DNA from: Halobacteriales archaeon SW_9_67_24
GTDB taxonomy: Archaea > Halobacteriota > Halobacteria > Halobacteriales > Halococcaceae
Reading direction: 5' to 3'
NCBI GenBank assembly: GCA_003022685.1
Contig: PXSV01000001.1
Span: 1 to 6,137, forward strand
DNA: 6,137 nt
Shown: positions 5,610 through 6,137 of the stretch, one piece after another
Numbering within the stretch: position 1 is the stretch's first letter
How the letters are laid out: the number at the start of each line of letters is the position of its first letter
Translations under genes and position numbers: made by a program
Notes under the pieces: generated by a model
The model's input: the letters and a program-made list of their open reading frames with translations, nothing else
The model's database searches: none
Told to the model about the DNA's origin: nothing

Positions 5610-6137
5610 TTACCTGGCCCACTCGACCATCCGGGCGTAGCGCTCGTCGGTCGCGAGCGCGTCCCGATCACCGACGAGCACGAGGGCCTTCTTTGCTCGC
5701 GTGAGTGCGACGTTCACCCGCCGGAAGTCCTCGAAGATCGGCGAGTCGAGGTCGCCGGTGGCGACGAACGAGACGATGATGACCTCCTTCGCGGAGCCCT
5801 GGAACCGATCGACGGTGTCGATGGTCACGTCCGGCACCGCCCGCCGGATCGCAGCGGCCTGGGCCCGAAACGGCGCGATCACGCCGATGTCCGCGCGCGC
5901 GACGCCCGCCGCCGCGTACGCCGCGACGGTCTCGGCGACCGCCTTGACCTCCGCCGGGTTGGTGTTTTGCTTGGCTGTTCCGTCCGGGTCGATGAACGCG
6001 ACGCGCTCTTGGAGGTGGTCGGGGAGCGTGTCGGTCGCGACGCCTGGCAGGTCCGAGACGTGCTGGGCGGCGACGGCGGGCGAGGCGGGTCTGAGCCGGC
6101 CGTCGTAGAACTCCCGCGAGGGGAACGCTTGGATTCG
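5610..6137 (-). CDS. Dna2/UPF1-like superfamily 1 helicase, C-terminal part, 5' end outside window
   Basis: The frame is open from the right edge and ends at TAA (5612-5610), giving 175 residues of the second RecA domain of a Dna2/UPF1-type superfamily 1B helicase. Visible landmarks are the fragment start IQAFPSREFYDGRL (residues 2-15), the usual F-x-S/N-x-x-FY-x-G-x-L region, then TNPAEVKAV and DIGVIAPFRAQ before motif V-like TVDRFQGSAKEVIIVS (about 108-123). Motif VI RRVNVALTRAKKALVLVGD follows (139-157). The Gln of RFQG and the Arg of ALTRAK are the conserved nucleotide- and strand-coupling residues of the family. Such proteins unwind 5'-to-3'; in archaea some carry an N-terminal iron-sulfur RecB-like nuclease domain as in Dna2, but that part lies outside the window and cannot be checked. 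The C-terminus stops soon after motif VI, as normal. An internal GTG at 5882 is not the start, because the conserved sequence continues upstream of it to the edge. Confidence 0.9.
   Translation of the reverse strand, partial: RIQAFPSREFYDGRLRPASPAVAAQHVSDLPGVATDTLPDHLQERVAFIDPDGTAKQNTNPAEVKAVAETVAAYAAAGVARADIGVIAPFRAQAAAIRRAVPDVTIDTVDRFQGSAKEVIIVSFVATGDLDSPIFEDFRRVNVALTRAKKALVLVGDRDALATDERYARMVEWAR

Noticed and set aside
4567..5622. An open minus-strand frame of 351 codons spanning the DUF6789-like gene and the gap
   Set aside because: It is Arg-rich, unlike acidic haloarchaeal proteins, and runs in a different frame over a gene with clear membrane helices.
5701..6108. A plus-strand frame of 135 codons antisense to the Dna2-like helicase
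   Set aside because: The opposite strand encodes conserved superfamily 1 helicase motifs; this frame shows none.

Overview
The window is GC-rich DNA from a halophilic archaeon (class Halobacteria). The evidence is the acidic, Asp/Glu-rich proteins, the strong avoidance of A-ending codons, starts that look leaderless or lack a Shine-Dalgarno sequence, and purine/pyrimidine-skewed intergenic DNA of a haloarchaeal type. The genus cannot be settled from the sequence alone. It reads as ordinary chromosomal DNA; I see no integrase, transposase, CRISPR array, tRNA, rRNA or toxin-antitoxin pair.

Layout. Left edge to 732 (+): the C-terminal part of a beta-propeller protein with about six YCF48/WD-like blades, its N-terminus cut off by the window. 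733-813: an 81-base gap with three overlapping perfect inverted repeats that cannot all form at once, followed by a Shine-Dalgarno-like sequence. 814-3591 (+): a complete Lhr-type superfamily 2 helicase of 925 residues, the best supported gene here. 3592-3676: a short convergent gap with a compact hairpin. 3677-4570 (-): a ten-helix EamA/DMT-family transporter. 4571-4739: a gap with only a weak hairpin. 4740-5300 (-): a small four-helix membrane protein resembling the haloarchaeal DUF6789 group, with a T-rich element placed for a leaderless transcript. 5301-5609: about 300 bases with no credible gene but with nested stem-loops and a strongly strand-skewed tract, probably a dispersed haloarchaeal intergenic element. 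5610 to the right edge (-): the C-terminal 175 residues of a Dna2/UPF1-like superfamily 1 helicase.

Working together. Two nucleic-acid helicases of different superfamilies (Lhr and the Dna2-like protein) lie about 2 kb apart on opposite strands, separated by two membrane proteins. The three minus-strand genes are separated by gaps of about 170 and 310 bases, so they are unlikely to form one tight operon. No shared pathway can be shown from the sequence. Nothing here amounts to a clearly new biological system; the most unusual material is non-coding, at 733-813 and 5378-5560.
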